Below are positions 62,790 through 64,000 of a stretch of 64,000 bases of DNA, piece after piece (the stretch's first letter is position 1; every line of letters begins with the position of its first letter). Source of the stretch: Dendrophyllia cribrosa (taxonomy: Eukaryota > Cnidaria > Anthozoa > Scleractinia > Dendrophylliidae); NCBI GenBank assembly GCA_024195265.1, contig JAJLRJ010000004.1, positions 1,311,125-1,375,124 of the forward strand. The letters run 5' to 3'. The notes beneath the pieces are model-generated. The model saw only the letters and a program-made list of their open reading frames with translations. It made no database searches and was not told where the DNA came from. Both the position numbers and the translations under genes were made by a program.

Positions 62790-64000
62790 CTGTTAATAAA
62801 AATAGATCAGCTAAAAATTATTCTCTCCAGTCTGTGTATATATACGACATTACTAAACCAAATATTACTAAGGACTTGTATGGTGTTAGCAAATATAAAA
62901 GTCCTGGCCTTGGAAAAAGTAAGACACTAGCTCTCTAGTCTCAGTTTTATTTCATTAAGCAGAAAACAAAAATGTATTTTGTCAAAATGCACTTTATGGT
63001 TATAATAAAATGATGATTTGTTCTGCTCAGTAATCACAGCGGCAGATTCAGGGTAGCTAACTCTCCCCCCCCCCCCCCCCCCCCCCGATCCCCCCTCCCC
63101 ACCCCTCCCCCGACCGATCTCGCCATTTCTTTTTTTTTTTTTCAGTCTCTAACATTTTCACTTGCCTCACCCCACCCGAATCCCCCGTCCCACTATTCAC
63201 CAGGGAGCCCCAGAGTACGTTGTCTCACGGTGCTCCACAGCTACGCTTGTTAAACTTGTAAAACTTGTAACTTATCACGAAAAAAAATATATATTTTTAA
63301 GATATTTGAAGCAAACTTTTTAACTACAAGAGCATATCTCAAAAGGGTCTACGCCATACGCCAACAAATTTGCAATCCCACATTACCCCTCTTCCACTCC
63401 CCACCGTCTTCCTTGCACGTCCAAGGGTTAAAAGATTGACAGAAATATATTGAAAATTTACAGTCGGCTTTTTACTTTAAAGGTCAAGTAACAATCGATT
63501 TAACTTAAAATATAAATGGCAGAAAAATGCGACGCATGAGGATTTAGTATGGAAACAAGAAATTTATGGCGACTTCTCTCGCAACCTAAAATCAGAGATT
63601 GGCAACAAAACAATAAACATTCTAAACTCCTCAAGCGTTTAAAATAATTGAAAGAAAGAAATCACAAATTCATAATCGATTTTTGACTTTGAAGGTCAAA
63701 TAACAAGCAATTCATACTTTCAACATAAATGGCGGGGAAACGCACGCCTGGCTTCTTGCTAAAAAAATTAAAGGCTGCTATGAGCCAACTCGTTAATACG
63801 AAACGCTCTAAATAAAAGATTCTGCACACATTCGGACCCCACCCCCCCATTATCCTTTTGTGATAATTTATCGCACCACTGACCACTGGAGTTTTATTTT
63901 TCGGTTTGTTATCATACATTATAATTAATTGATTTTTAAAATGAAACCAAATCCCCGTAATACTTCCCCTTTAAGTCTTATTAAGATAATTTTACTTTAT
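62790..64000. other. Gene F intron upstream of the EGF exon
   Basis: Single decayed minisatellite-like unit at 62845-62870 (TATACGACATTACTAAACCA), poly-C at 63066-63086, and the repeat AAACGCTCTAAATAAAAGAT (63800) also found near 50085. No PAN exon is seen before the window ends. Confidence 0.5.

Overview
The window looks like a nuclear chromosome segment of an anthozoan cnidarian, most likely a reef coral. It is AT-rich, with small exons in long introns bounded by GT...AG sites, TTAGGG-type telomeric repeats, secreted PAN/EGF/C-type-lectin genes, and the dispersed GGGTACTCCCATATATGAGC family that I associate with scleractinian genomes. There is no prokaryotic gene layout. The species assignment is inference; the exon structures are read directly from the bases.

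Layout. 1-1.8 kb: frameshifted Polinton/Maverick-type DNA polymerase B. 2.9-3.9 kb: lectin 3' module with a broken lectin exon. 5.4-9.8 kb: a 4.4-kb inverted-repeat element. 10.0-16.0 kb (minus): lectin-family gene A, with signal peptide, PAN/apple, EGF and five calcium-binding-EGF exons and a TIR transposon in one intron. 18.2-22.0 kb: a compact virus-like cluster made of a zinc-finger protein, a YqaJ/lambda-exonuclease-type nuclease split by an insertion, a small ORF, and a convergent VLTF3-like late transcription factor. 22.04-31.20 kb: one Harbinger transposon with divergent transposase and Myb-like genes. It is invaded by a long-TIR element with a 9-bp target duplication, which is itself invaded by a TTA-duplicating element; a separate palindromic MITE sits in the transposase coding sequence.

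31.2-64.0 kb: a tandem array of secreted lectin genes on the minus strand. Gene B (33.23-31.71 kb) keeps only its signal-peptide and PAN exons. Gene C (43.23-36.70 kb) looks complete. Pseudogene E (45.82-45.24 kb) has three stop codons. Gene D (57.07-50.88 kb) is complete but has lost one splice donor. Gene F (62.79-60.04 kb) runs off the right edge. The inferred product is signal peptide, PAN/apple domain, EGF domain, Ser/Thr/Pro linker and C-type lectin domain, with no membrane anchor: a secreted recognition protein. Exon phases agree in every copy (1 into PAN, 0 into EGF, 1 into linker and lectin exons).

The array is full of hAT relics, non-LTR 3' ends, tRNA-derived repeats, hammerhead-like motifs, poly-C/G tracts and a 22-bp minisatellite expanded in gene C but present once in gene D. 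The most notable items are the virus-like cluster, the nested Harbinger, the C/D near-identity patch and the homopolymer tracts next to transposon ends.
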